A stretch of DNA of 53,058 nucleotides from Clostridiales bacterium. GTDB taxonomy: Bacteria; Bacillota; Clostridia; Peptostreptococcales; Anaerovoracaceae. The stretch spans positions 1 through 53,058 of the forward strand of contig WRJK01000005.1 of the NCBI GenBank assembly GCA_009782285.1, in the 5' to 3' direction. The notes beneath the pieces were generated by a model, which searched no databases, was not told the origin of the DNA, and saw only the letters and a list, made by a program, of their open reading frames with translations. A program made the translations under genes and the position numbers. Position 1 is the stretch's first letter. Every line of letters starts with the position of its first letter. This document shows, one piece after another, positions 23,614 to 31,399 of this stretch.

Positions 23614-24792
23614 TCATCTTAACGGCGTGTTGACCGTAACAAGCATTCCGTCTTCCAATTCGAAGGAAGGAGCAAGGACTACCTGTTCCCCCTCTTTCAA
23701 CGCCCCTTCTAGTATTTCAGCGTAAATGTTGGTCTCCAGCCCAAGCTCCACTGCCACCTTTCGCAGCGCCTCGTCCTCGTCAACAACGAATACCAGGTTT
23801 TCGCCAGTTTCAGGGTCTTGGATGATTGCATCGATCGAGATTGCCGGGACATTTTCCCTCCTGTCGATAAGTATCGTCGCCTTTGCAGTCACTCCGGCTA
23901 TCAGGTTTTTATCGCTCTTGTCGATGTCGATTACGACCGGGATGACTTTTTCGCTGGAGGTCATGTCCTTCTCCTCGCCAGTCGGGGATATGCTGGATAC
24001 TATGCCTGTCACGCTTTCCTTGCCCAGCACGTCAGCCGTTATCGTCACTGTCTGCCCTACCTTTATTTTACTGATGTCGTATTCCCCAATCCTCACCTTC
24101 ATCTGAAGGTCCCCGAGGTTTTCAACCACGAACATTGCCTGCCCCTTTTCCGTGTCGCTGGCGTACCTGCCCACGTTCACGTTGACCCTTGTCACGGTGC
24201 CGCTTATCGGGCTTTTGACGTTTCTCTTGTCCGCTATGTTGAATGTAGACATGTTCAGCTTGTCGCCGTCGTATGCCGCCTTCAGCCTGAGGTATTCCTC
24301 CCTGGCCATGGCGCCTTCCACGTACAAAGCCTCTGCAGATTCATAGGCCCGCGTCGACTCCCGGAGGGCCAGCGCCGCCTTGTTGTACTGGTCCTGCAAA
24401 TCGCTCACGTCTAGGGTCGCCAGCACTTGGTCTTTCTTAACGATGTCGCCTTCCTTGACGTAAATTGCCGTTATCTTGTAGTTCAGCGCCGAAGAAACGT
24501 CGGCTGAGTCGGATCCCTGTATTGTCCCCCTTATCGAAACTGTCTCTTCCAAGTCCATCAGTTCGACGGAACCCACGCTGACAATCGCTCTGTGCTCTGT
24601 GTTGCGAGTCGACATAAAATAACCGAGGCCGGCTAGGATTGCGATAATAACTCCAAAAGTAATGAATATCTTCGCTTTTGAAGCTTTGCCGTGACTCCTG
24701 CCTGCGTTCGTGCGCACGAACACCTCGGTGTTTTCTGACTGGTTGACTATCTTTGCGGCTTTTGCTGTTTCTTTTGCTTTTCTCTCCCCCAT
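23614..24792 (-). CDS. HlyD/MacA-like efflux adaptor
   Basis: 392 residues: a basic cytoplasmic N-terminus, one transmembrane helix (IFITFGVIIAILAGLGYFM), then lipoyl/barrel-sandwich halves (YVKEGDIVKKDQVLATLD, then VKSPISGTVTRVNVNVGRY) separated by a short coiled hairpin, and beta-barrel domains. In Gram-positives such adaptors link to a MacB-like ABC pair. ATG 24792 follows AAAAGGAGCTGAA. First gene of the exporter operon, with an extended -10 promoter upstream. Confidence 0.9.
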   Translation of the reverse strand: MGERKAKETAKAAKIVNQSENTEVFVRTNAGRSHGKASKAKIFITFGVIIAILAGLGYFMSTRNTEHRAIVSVGSVELMDLEETVSIRGTIQGSDSADVSSALNYKITAIYVKEGDIVKKDQVLATLDVSDLQDQYNKAALALRESTRAYESAEALYVEGAMAREEYLRLKAAYDGDKLNMSTFNIADKRNVKSPISGTVTRVNVNVGRYASDTEKGQAMFVVENLGDLQMKVRIGEYDISKIKVGQTVTITADVLGKESVTGIVSSISPTGEEKDMTSSEKVIPVVIDIDKSDKNLIAGVTAKATILIDRRENVPAISIDAIIQDPETGENLVFVVDEDEALRKVAVELGLETNIYAEILEGALKEGEQVVLAPSFELEDGMLVTVNTPLR

Positions 24793-24833
24793 TTCAGCTC
24801 CTTTTCCTTTTGCAATCCCCTGTACAAGAACTG

Positions 24834-24839
24834 ATTATA
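24834..24839 (-). promoter_or_regulatory. extended -10 promoter of the exporter operon
   Basis: Minus-strand TGGTATAAT, a TGn-extended TATAAT, about 40 bases before the adaptor start. I see no good -35 hexamer. Confidence 0.45.
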
Positions 24840-24880
24840 CCACATTTTTGCACATTCGTTCTTTACGAATTTCTTACAAT

Positions 24881-25786
24881 TCACACTGCTTTAATCGCCC
24901 TGAAGATTTCGATCAGCCGTTCAAGCTCCTCCCGGCTGAAATACCCTATTTCCAGTTTTCCGCCCTTGCCTTTGTGCTTAAGCGTGACTTTTGTCCCCAG
25001 TATCTCTTTCAACTCTGCCTCGATTTCTATGATGTCGGTTTTTCTCGCGAGGTTCTTCTTTCTGGCCGCCTCGCTTTTTTGGCTGGCTTCCCGCGCCAGT
25101 TTTTCCGTCTCCCTTACTGACAGCCCGTCAGCGATGATTTTTTCCGCTATTCGGAACTGTTTTTCTATGCTTTCCGCACTTAAAAGTGCCCTTGCATGCC
25201 CGTTTGTCAATTTTCCCTCAAGCACCATCTTCTGTATTTCTTCAGGAAGCCGGAGAAGCCTTAGGGAATTGGTAATGTACGGCCTGCTCTTCCCTACGTT
25301 GAACGACACATCCTCCTGAGTAAACCCAAATTCGCTGCACATTTTCTGAAACGCTTCAGCCTCTTCCATTGGGTTGAGGTCTTCCCTTTGTATGTTCTCG
25401 ATAAGGGCAACGATCATTAGCTGCTCTTGGGTAAGCTCTTTGACCATTCCCGGCACTTGCTTGAGCCCCGCTTTCCTTGCCGCCCGCCAGCGCCGCTCGC
25501 CCGCGACAATTTCAAAGCCGCCCCCGGACTTTCTGAGGAGTATCGGCTGAATGACGCCATGAGCGGCTATGGACGCAGCCAGTTCGTCAATTTTTTCTTC
25601 ATTGAATACCTGTCTGGGCTGGGTAGAATTCGGTTTAATGTCGTTGATGTCTACATATTGTATAAGCGCACCGTCTTGCCTTGGTTCGCCATCATATTCC
25701 TCGCCTGTTTCCGACGGCCTTATTTCCACGTCGCCGAACAGGGCTTCAAGGCCTTTTCCCAAACCTTTCACTTTCCTGTCGGCCAT
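24881..25786 (-). CDS. parB: chromosome-partitioning protein ParB (Spo0J)
   Basis: 301 residues with N-terminal KGLGKGLEALFGD (the ParA-contact peptide), the CTP-binding ParB/Srx motif VAGERRWRAARKAGL, the box LIENIQREDLNPMEEAEAF, the DNA-binding HTH (FTQEDVSFNVGKSRPYITNS) and a C-terminal dimer domain. It loads as a CTP-dependent clamp at parS. ATG 25786 shares its A with the parA stop (TGATG). parS lies about 100 bp upstream of parA. Confidence 0.95.
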   Translation of the reverse strand: MADRKVKGLGKGLEALFGDVEIRPSETGEEYDGEPRQDGALIQYVDINDIKPNSTQPRQVFNEEKIDELAASIAAHGVIQPILLRKSGGGFEIVAGERRWRAARKAGLKQVPGMVKELTQEQLMIVALIENIQREDLNPMEEAEAFQKMCSEFGFTQEDVSFNVGKSRPYITNSLRLLRLPEEIQKMVLEGKLTNGHARALLSAESIEKQFRIAEKIIADGLSVRETEKLAREASQKSEAARKKNLARKTDIIEIEAELKEILGTKVTLKHKGKGGKLEIGYFSREELERLIEIFRAIKAV

Positions 25787-26562
25787 CAGTTGTTCTCGCT
25801 TTCCAAATCCAAAAACTCTTCTGCAAATTCGAGGTACGCCTCCGCGCCTTTCGATCTCGGATCGTATTCCGTAATCGGCAAGCCGTGGCTTGGCGCCTCG
25901 GCCAGCCTTATGTTCCTTGGGATCACTGTCGAGTAGACTTTTTCCCTGAAGTACTTCTTCACTTCCTCAACAACCTGTATGGACAAATTTGTGCGCCCGT
26001 CGAACATGCTCAGTATAACCCCTTGGATTTCAAGTTTCGGGTTAAGGTTCTTCTTCACAAGGTCGATAGTGCTCATGAGCTGGCTCACTCCCTCAAGTGC
26101 GTAAAACTCGCACTGTATCGGTATCAGCACGCTGTCCACCGCCGTCAGGGAATTGATCGTCAAAAGCCCAAGCGACGGCGGGCAATCGATGAGAATATAG
26201 TCGTATTTGGTTTTTATTTTTTCGATAGCCCTTTTCAGGCGTTTTTCCCTTCCTTCAAGGTGCACCAGCTCAATCTCCGCTCCTGCCAGATTTACGCTCG
26301 CAGGGATGATGTCCAAGTTGTCGATGAAAGTCTTCCTTATGGCCGTGACCGGCTCCAGCTTGTCGTCAACCAATATGTCGTAAGAAGTTTTTTCCAAGCC
26401 CTTCTTGACAATTCCCATGCCGCTCGTGGTGTTGCCTTGCGGGTCGATGTCAAGCACCAGTACTCTTTTCTGTTTTATGGCAAGGCAGGCGGCCAAGTTC
26501 ACGTTTGTGGTAGTCTTCCCCACTCCGCCCTTCTGATTAAATATCGCAATCGCTTTTCCCAA
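25786..26562 (-). CDS. parA: chromosome-partitioning ATPase ParA (Soj)
   Basis: 258 residues, deviant Walker A KGGVGKTTT, Walker A' LVLDIDPQGN, Walker B YDYILIDCPPSLG. This P-loop ATPase binds nucleoid DNA and drives ParB-parS segregation and, in Firmicutes, affects DnaA. The start is TTG 26562, with GGGAGGG seven bases upstream. Together with ParB, parS and rsmG it marks an origin-proximal location. Confidence 0.95.
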   Translation of the reverse strand: MGKAIAIFNQKGGVGKTTTNVNLAACLAIKQKRVLVLDIDPQGNTTSGMGIVKKGLEKTSYDILVDDKLEPVTAIRKTFIDNLDIIPASVNLAGAEIELVHLEGREKRLKRAIEKIKTKYDYILIDCPPSLGLLTINSLTAVDSVLIPIQCEFYALEGVSQLMSTIDLVKKNLNPKLEIQGVILSMFDGRTNLSIQVVEEVKKYFREKVYSTVIPRNIRLAEAPSHGLPITEYDPRSKGAEAYLEFAEEFLDLESENN

Positions 26563-26657
26563 GTTATTCCCTCCCTTGTCTTTTCTCTCATTTTCTCACA
26601 TATTATATTATACTACAAAGCACAGAATTTCTCTACGGGTTTGTGAAAATAATCCAG

Positions 26658-26673
26658 TGTTTCACGTGAAACA
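26658..26673. promoter_or_regulatory. parS: parS centromere site
   Basis: TGTTTCACGTGAAACA, a perfect 16-bp palindrome identical to the Bacillus-type parS consensus. It lies about 95 bp upstream of parA in a 400-bp gene-free stretch (26563-26962) that otherwise holds a terminator and the sipW promoter. It is the binding site of ParB. Confidence 0.95.
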
Positions 26674-26787
26674 TGGTCGGCTAAGCTCGGCGAAACCTTC
26701 CAGCAGCTTGAGGGTTTTTGCCCTCTTCGTTGGCCGTTTTCGGCTCTGTTTTGCCTCCCCTTTGAACTGTTTGTAGAATGCATGGTC

Positions 26788-26826
26788 AAAACAGCCAATC
26801 GTCTTTTAATGTCTATTGGCTGTTTT
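26788..26826. terminator. bidirectional terminator-like hairpin
   Basis: An ACAGCCAAT / ATTGGCTGT stem with a 15-base loop, followed by TTTTT on the plus strand and preceded by AAAA (T-run on the minus strand). It would insulate parA and sipW from each other. Confidence 0.65.
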
Positions 26827-26900
26827 TCAACGATTCCCCCCTCTCCCGTTCGTTCGGTTACATTTTAATAAATTTATTTAATCTTTTTTTGAAAATCGTA

Positions 26901-26929
26901 TTGACATTGAAGCAGCTTTATCATATATC
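26901..26929 (+). promoter_or_regulatory. promoter of sipW
   Basis: TTGACA (26901-26906), 17-base spacer, TATATC (26924-26929), about 34 bases upstream of the start codon. Confidence 0.6.
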
Positions 26930-26962
26930 ATTAAACTATACAAAAGAGAGGAGCACCACGCA

Positions 26963-27817
26963 ATGTCAATTAAATCAGTAGCAGAGCTAAACAGGGACTT
27001 CATAATTGCGAAATTTGAATACCATGAACGCAATCTGTTAAAATCGGTTGAAGCATTCGAGGCAGCCCCATCTCTTAATGAAAAAACGACTGCGGCAGCA
27101 ACTGTGGGAATTTCCACACCAGTTGAAATTCCCACACCTGTCGAAATCCCGATGCCAACCGAAACCACGGTTGAGATCGCCAAACAAGTGAAAACAGAAA
27201 AACCGCACACCGCTTTTCGCAGCAAATTGCAGAGCCCTGCGAAGAAAAAAAAGAGTGGGGTCGCAATAGCGTCAGACATTCTGTTTTATGCGGCGATACT
27301 TGTTATTCTGGTAACTGCCGTGTTCTCTGGAGGGGGAAACGGAGCGCCGAAAATGATAATGGGCTATTCCTACTTCACCGTCCTGACTTCCAGCATGCAA
27401 GACGAAATCCCAAAAGGATCTTTTATATTAGTGCGCAAAACAAGCCCTGATCTGCTCCAAATTGGCGACAACATAACTTATATGCGAGATCAAAGCACTT
27501 CTGTCACACATAAAATCATCGGTGTTCAGGAAAACTATCAGAACAGTGGCGAAAGAGGCTTCATAACAAAAGGCGTAAACAACGAAAACCCTGACAACGA
27601 CATCGTATTTGCAGCAAACGTGGTGGGAAAAGTGATAATATCCCTTCCTGCCGTCGGGGCAGCGATATCATATTTAAGAACAAACATCTACTTGGTGTTC
27701 ATAATGTTTGGCATGTGCGTACTCCTGTCGTTTTGCATCAGAGGCATATTGGCAGAATCAATGCAACGAAAGAAAAAACCAGCAGAGGCGCCTTTGCTGG
27801 CAACCCAGCCTTCCTAG
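26963..27817 (+). CDS. SipW-type signal peptidase I
   Basis: 284 residues. A 100-residue cytoplasmic N-terminal extension carries a short Pro-rich repeat (PVEIPTPVEIPMPTE) and a Lys-rich stretch; then come a transmembrane helix (ILFYAAILVILVTAVF), the catalytic Ser in VLTSSMQDEIPKGSFILV, the His in STSVTHKIIGV (ER-type Ser/His instead of Ser/Lys), and a C-terminal helix pair. SipW enzymes process biofilm or camelysin-type proteins. No TasA-like substrate is next to it. The last 80 bases run antisense into the 3' end of rsmG. Confidence 0.85.
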   Translation: MSIKSVAELNRDFIIAKFEYHERNLLKSVEAFEAAPSLNEKTTAAATVGISTPVEIPTPVEIPMPTETTVEIAKQVKTEKPHTAFRSKLQSPAKKKKSGVAIASDILFYAAILVILVTAVFSGGGNGAPKMIMGYSYFTVLTSSMQDEIPKGSFILVRKTSPDLLQIGDNITYMRDQSTSVTHKIIGVQENYQNSGERGFITKGVNNENPDNDIVFAANVVGKVIISLPAVGAAISYLRTNIYLVFIMFGMCVLLSFCIRGILAESMQRKKKPAEAPLLATQPS

Positions 27818-28487
27818 GGAATTTCGCTGGTGTTCGCCTGGCCTTTTTCACAACGACCAAGCTGTGGTCAATGCCCAAGCCGCAAATGGGGGCTTTCCTG
27901 ATTTCAGCAGGCTCTCCTCCCAGCAAACTGACCGCTTTCGCCGCCTCTTCCGCTTCGCCGCTCGCATCCGGGCCCTTGTATGCAATGAACGCGCCCCCCA
28001 CTGCAACGAAGGGGAGGCAGTATTCGGACAAAACCGCAAGGCGCGCCACAGCCCGTGAAACGCACAGGTCAAACCCCTCCCTGAAGCCATCTTTGCGAGC
28101 AAGGTCTTCAGCCCTCGCGTGTAGCAGCGATACGTTCGCCAGCCCAAGCTCTTTTGCCATTTCGCCTACGATTCTTGTTTTCTTTCCGACAGAGTCAATT
28201 AGCAGGAATTGTTTTTCTGGGAAAATCAAAGCCAGCGGAATGCCCGGCAGCCCCGCGCCGGTACCCACGTCGATCACTCTGCTTGCGTTTTTAACCTCGT
28301 CAAAGCAAGCGCATAGGACTGAGTCTGCCAAATGCTTTCTGACGAATTCGCCTTCATCTGTTATACCAGTCAGATTTACCTTGTCGTTCCAAGAAAGCAC
28401 CATGTCCATATATTTTTTGAATTTTGCGATTATTTCTTCGCCAACTGGTATTTTCAGTTGTTCAAATGCATTGCGCAGCTGCTCCAT
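27738..28487 (-). CDS. rsmG: 16S rRNA (guanine527-N7)-methyltransferase RsmG
   Basis: 249 residues. Class I methyltransferase: VNLTGITDEGEFVRKHLADS, SAM motif VIDVGTGAGLPGIPLAL, LLIDSVGKKTRIV and FDLCVSRAVARL. The protein normally ends at PRKAGxPxKxPL; here it reads through by 14 hydrophobic residues (VFSFVALILPICL) into the convergent sipW gene, giving an 80-base overlap. I chose ATG 28487, the standard N-terminus (MEQLRNAF); its ribosome site is weak (GGGATAGG), but it starts two bases after the upstream gene stops, so coupling is likely. Confidence 0.92.
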   Translation of the reverse strand: MEQLRNAFEQLKIPVGEEIIAKFKKYMDMVLSWNDKVNLTGITDEGEFVRKHLADSVLCACFDEVKNASRVIDVGTGAGLPGIPLALIFPEKQFLLIDSVGKKTRIVGEMAKELGLANVSLLHARAEDLARKDGFREGFDLCVSRAVARLAVLSEYCLPFVAVGGAFIAYKGPDASGEAEEAAKAVSLLGGEPAEIRKAPICGLGIDHSLVVVKKARRTPAKFPRKAGLPAKAPLLVFSFVALILPICL

Positions 28488-28489
28488 GC

Positions 28490-28879
28490 CTATCCCGCCG
28501 CGCCGGTTTTTGTGCCGTCTGAGCCGATGCAAATCATATAGGTCGTTTCCCCTGTTGTCTCCCTTGCACATGCAATGCCGTTCTCTACAAAGCTGTCAAG
28601 CACAGTCCTTGCAGTTGCCTCCGAAACGCCCGCCCTGTGCGACAAGTTCATGATGCCGCTGCCTTGCGAGTCCTTTAAAGCGTTTAAAACCAAAAGGGTG
28701 TTTAGCGTAAGCGGCCGCCCCAGCCGGCTCGACAGCCTCGTTGACAACTCAGTGGGATACATAGGCACGTTTTCCGGCGTCCCGTCTAGTTTGATTCGTC
28801 TGCGCAGGATCACCGAATCCTGTATCTTTTGGATGTCGCTTTTAAACTCTACTGTTAGCGTCTCGCTGCTTGGTATCAT
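28490..28879 (-). CDS. small winged-helix protein with AlbA_2-like N-terminal motif
   Basis: 129 residues. The first 15 (ETLTVEFKSD) match the start of AlbA_2/Schlafen-like ATP-binding regulators, but the roughly 300-residue remainder of that domain is absent. The chain passes to a wHTH-like C-terminal half (LSTRLSSRLGRPLTLNTLLV, SHRAGVSEATARTVLDSFVE). It may be an internally deleted regulator still in frame, or a distinct small DNA-binding protein. ATG 28879 follows AAGGAAG. It is the first gene of the rsmG operon. Confidence 0.55.
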   Translation of the reverse strand: MIPSSETLTVEFKSDIQKIQDSVILRRRIKLDGTPENVPMYPTELSTRLSSRLGRPLTLNTLLVLNALKDSQGSGIMNLSHRAGVSEATARTVLDSFVENGIACARETTGETTYMICIGSDGTKTGAAG

Positions 28880-28914
28880 TCCGTAAACTTCCTTTTCTTG
28901 TTGTTGCTGCTAAC

Positions 28915-28943
28915 AGGATACCACAAACTCTGCTGGCTGTCAA
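28915..28943 (-). promoter_or_regulatory. promoter of the wHTH-rsmG operon
   Basis: Minus-strand TTGACA (28943-28938), 17-base spacer ending TGTGG, then TATCCT (28920-28915). Confidence 0.6.
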
Positions 28944-28987
28944 AATTCTCGTTTTCTACATTTGTCCATATTGTAATAAAATATATG

Positions 28988-29016
28988 TTGACTTTCTTCA
29001 TCGTTTATAATATAGT
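28988..29016 (+). promoter_or_regulatory. promoter of the secreted protein gene at 29100
   Basis: TTGACT (28988-28993), 17-base spacer, TATAGT (29011-29016), leaving a leader of about 80 bases. Confidence 0.6.
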
Positions 29017-29027
29017 GTTAGTCGCGA

Positions 29028-29063
29028 GCGGTTAAACGGGCTTGGAAAAGTTCTATTAACCGC
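29028..29063 (+). promoter_or_regulatory. 5' leader hairpin
   Basis: A perfect 8-bp stem GCGGTTAA (29028-29035) / TTAACCGC (29056-29063) near the expected 5' end of the mRNA. It has no T-run, so it is not a terminator; an mRNA-stabilising or regulatory role is possible. Confidence 0.5.
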
Positions 29064-29099
29064 CGTAATAATCAACATTAAATTTGAAAGGATGAGACA

Positions 29100-29918
29100 A
29101 TGATGAAAAGAAGGATTATTCTAACTGGAACGCTGCTGCTAATTTTAGCCATGGTATTTTGTTCCTCCGCAACAGTTTTTGCCTTTAACGCAGACAACCC
29201 AGAAAACGAAGGCAGGTATTACGCATTCAACCAGTTCTACGTCGACCATTTTACCGGATGCGCGAACGGGGACGTGGATTACCTGAGCCATTACAACGCT
29301 ATTACGGTACCCCTTGCCTCGGGCCTTGCAATGGACAGGATGCTCTACATTGCGGACAACGAATGGATACCCATCGCCGGCTACTCACCCATGGCAAACG
29401 TGATGAACATGTATTTCTGCGGCGAGCAAAACCTCGACTACACCGGACAAGCGATACAGATTGATCCAAAATTCGCCAACACGTCTCTCGCCGACGCCAT
29501 AGCGGGCCTCAGCAAGTCAGACATCAAATCCTTGAGCAACATGACAAAAGCTGCAAATTCCTTTGAATTTTACTTGGCTTTCCTGCCGGAAAAAGCCTCA
29601 AACCAAGGTTTCCCCGTCTCCAACGTCTATGAGGATTTTGGCGATTTCATCAGGCTCTTTGAGTCCAAGCAGATCAATGTGACAGTTGGGGACGGCGCCG
29701 TTCTCAAACTCAGCGCACCGGTGAAAATCGGCAAATTAGCCATGAACGCAGGCTCAATTCTGGATTTGTCTCTGGTTAAAACAAACGACCTGGCCAACTT
29801 CAACAGCCTTGACAAAATTACCAGCGACGGCGGACACTTCGTATTCCCGGCGGCCGCTACAGACAAGCAGAAGGAGAATTTCTTCAAAAAGGTGATTGGC
29901 ACATATACTTTTGATTAA
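29100..29918 (+). CDS. secreted protein, function unknown
   Basis: 272 residues with a strong Sec signal (RIILTGTLLLILAMVFCSSA then TVFA, cleavage near VFA-FN). The mature chain has an aromatic-rich N-terminal half (YYAFNQFYVDHFTGC) and a C-terminal half with strands such as NVTVGDGAVLKLSAPVKIGK and LAMNAGSILDLSLV, reminiscent of a beta-helix surface layer. I recognise no family. GAAAGGA precedes the ATG pair at 29100/29103. It is a single-gene unit with a structured leader and a strong hairpin downstream. Confidence 0.7.
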   Translation: MMKRRIILTGTLLLILAMVFCSSATVFAFNADNPENEGRYYAFNQFYVDHFTGCANGDVDYLSHYNAITVPLASGLAMDRMLYIADNEWIPIAGYSPMANVMNMYFCGEQNLDYTGQAIQIDPKFANTSLADAIAGLSKSDIKSLSNMTKAANSFEFYLAFLPEKASNQGFPVSNVYEDFGDFIRLFESKQINVTVGDGAVLKLSAPVKIGKLAMNAGSILDLSLVKTNDLANFNSLDKITSDGGHFVFPAAATDKQKENFFKKVIGTYTFD

Positions 29919-29941
29919 CATGTGTTCGTCCATATAATCGT

Positions 29942-29969
29942 GCGGCACTGGAGCGATTCCAGTGCCGCT
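29942..29969 (+). terminator. terminator after the secreted protein gene
   Basis: A perfect 11-bp GC-rich stem (GCGGCACTGGA / TCCAGTGCCGC) with a 5-base loop, followed by TTTGCATTTGAT. The T-tract is imperfect, but stem strength and position 24 bases past the stop fit. Confidence 0.75.
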
Positions 29970-29980
29970 TTGCATTTGAT

Positions 29981-30520
29981 CTAAAACACTTCTCGAAGGT
30001 CTATCCTGCAGCCTTCGAGAACATTGACCGGCACGGTTTCTTCTTCGCCATAGGCTTTGTTTACGTATTCGCCGTTTTTCAATATGTTGACGGCAACCTT
30101 CTTGCCATCAGGGTCTACTATCCAGTATTCGCGAACCCCTGCTTGCAGGTATTTGTTGAATTTCAACACCCTGTCCCTGCTCAATGTTGACGGCGAAAGA
30201 ACCTCCACCACCATGTCCGGCACACCCTTGCAGCTCTTGCCCTCAATTTTAGCTTTGTCGCACACTATAAGAATATCAGGCTGAACCACAGTATCGTCGC
30301 CGCTGGCTGCATTGAGCCTCACGTCCAGTGGCGCGATGAACGCTTCGCATGGTTTGCCTCGCAGGAAAAGGTGCAGTTGAAAAAACAAGCTGCCGACGAC
30401 TCTTTGATGTTCCGGTGTCGGTTCCGGCGACATCAGAAATATTACGCCGTCAATCAATTCACACCTTTTTTCGTCATCCCAGCTAGCGTAATCCGAATAT
30501 GTGTAACGATCGTTCTCCAT
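29981..30520 (-). CDS. Uma2-family (DUF820) PD-(D/E)XK protein
   Basis: 179 residues, paralogous to the protein at 21087-21653: YTYSDYASWDDEKRCELIDG, FLMSPEPTPEHQ, VVQPDILIVCD, PDMVVEVLSPSTLSRD and FNKYLQAGVREYWIVD. The start ATG shares its A with the folD stop (TAATG), making it the last gene of the folate/Hdr operon by position. No metabolic role in that operon is evident; it may simply have landed there. Confidence 0.87.
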   Translation of the reverse strand: MENDRYTYSDYASWDDEKRCELIDGVIFLMSPEPTPEHQRVVGSLFFQLHLFLRGKPCEAFIAPLDVRLNAASGDDTVVQPDILIVCDKAKIEGKSCKGVPDMVVEVLSPSTLSRDRVLKFNKYLQAGVREYWIVDPDGKKVAVNILKNGEYVNKAYGEEETVPVNVLEGCRIDLREVF

Positions 30521-31386
30521 TAGCTGGGGCGGCCTAGTGCTTCTCCCTTTTCGCAGGCCTCGATCACGTGCATCGCCAGTACCGAGGTGGTGACTGTTCC
30601 GACCCCGCCGGGGACCGGAGTTATGCTTCCTGCGACCGGCTCAACGCTCTCAAAGTCCACGTCGCCGCACAGATTGCCGTTTTCATCCACGTTGATGCCC
30701 ACGTCGATCACCGTAGCGCCCTCGTTTACGAAGGAATCCTTCACCATTTTCGGAACGCCGGCCGCAGCAATCAGTATTTCAGCCTTCCGGCACTCCCCCG
30801 CAAGGTCCGCAGTCCTTGTGTGGCATATCGTAATCGTGGCGTGCTCCTTCAGCAGTAACATAGAAAGCGGCTTTCCGACCACCATGCTGCGCCCGACTAG
30901 GGTAACCCTTTTCCCCTTTAGCGGAATCCCAAAATGCTTCAAAAGCTCCATGACCGCCTGGGGCGTACAGGGCGCGTACCCTGTTTCGTCAGCCGCAAAC
31001 ACTTTGGCTATGTTGGCAGGGCTCATGCAGTCCATGTCTTTCTCCGGGCTGATAATGCCTTTTACCGCCTCCTCGTCGATGTGTTTTGGCATGGGGCGGA
31101 ACACAAGCAGCCCGTGTACAGACTCGTCAGCGTTGATTTTCTTGAATTCTTGGATGAATTCCTCGTTGGAAACATCAGCCGGGAAGTTAAACACTTTGCA
31201 CAAAAGGCCTATGCCGCTGCACCTTTTAACCGCGCCCTTTTCATAGGACAGGTCATCAGGCCGTTCCCCAATCCTAACGATCCCCAAGCACGGTGTTTTC
31301 CCTTTTCGTTTTAGTTCCAAGACCCGGGACGAAAGGCTTTCCTTCATCCCGTTAACTACTTCTATGCCTTTAAGCAGTGTTGCCAT
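30520..31386 (-). CDS. folD: methylene-THF dehydrogenase/methenyl-THF cyclohydrolase FolD, variant active site
   Basis: 288 residues. It interconverts 5,10-methylene- and 10-formyl-THF in two steps with NAD(P). Seen: PEKDMDCMSPANI, LVGRSMVVGKPLSMLLL and the C-terminal PVPGGVGTVTTSVL. The usual catalytic motif is Tyr-x3-Lys; here SYEKGAVKRC has Tyr, but position +4 is Ala, with Lys at +2 and +6. This resembles a FolD subclass I recall from Clostridia, so it is probably functional with a shifted Lys. It follows fhs by 13 bases and feeds MetF. Confidence 0.9.
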   Translation of the reverse strand: MATLLKGIEVVNGMKESLSSRVLELKRKGKTPCLGIVRIGERPDDLSYEKGAVKRCSGIGLLCKVFNFPADVSNEEFIQEFKKINADESVHGLLVFRPMPKHIDEEAVKGIISPEKDMDCMSPANIAKVFAADETGYAPCTPQAVMELLKHFGIPLKGKRVTLVGRSMVVGKPLSMLLLKEHATITICHTRTADLAGECRKAEILIAAAGVPKMVKDSFVNEGATVIDVGINVDENGNLCGDVDFESVEPVAGSITPVPGGVGTVTTSVLAMHVIEACEKGEALGRPS

Positions 31387-31399
31387 AACAATCCTCCAA

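Noticed and set aside
26576-26776. Small frame across parS
   Set aside because: No ribosome site, and composition follows the non-coding spacer; parS explains the sequence better.
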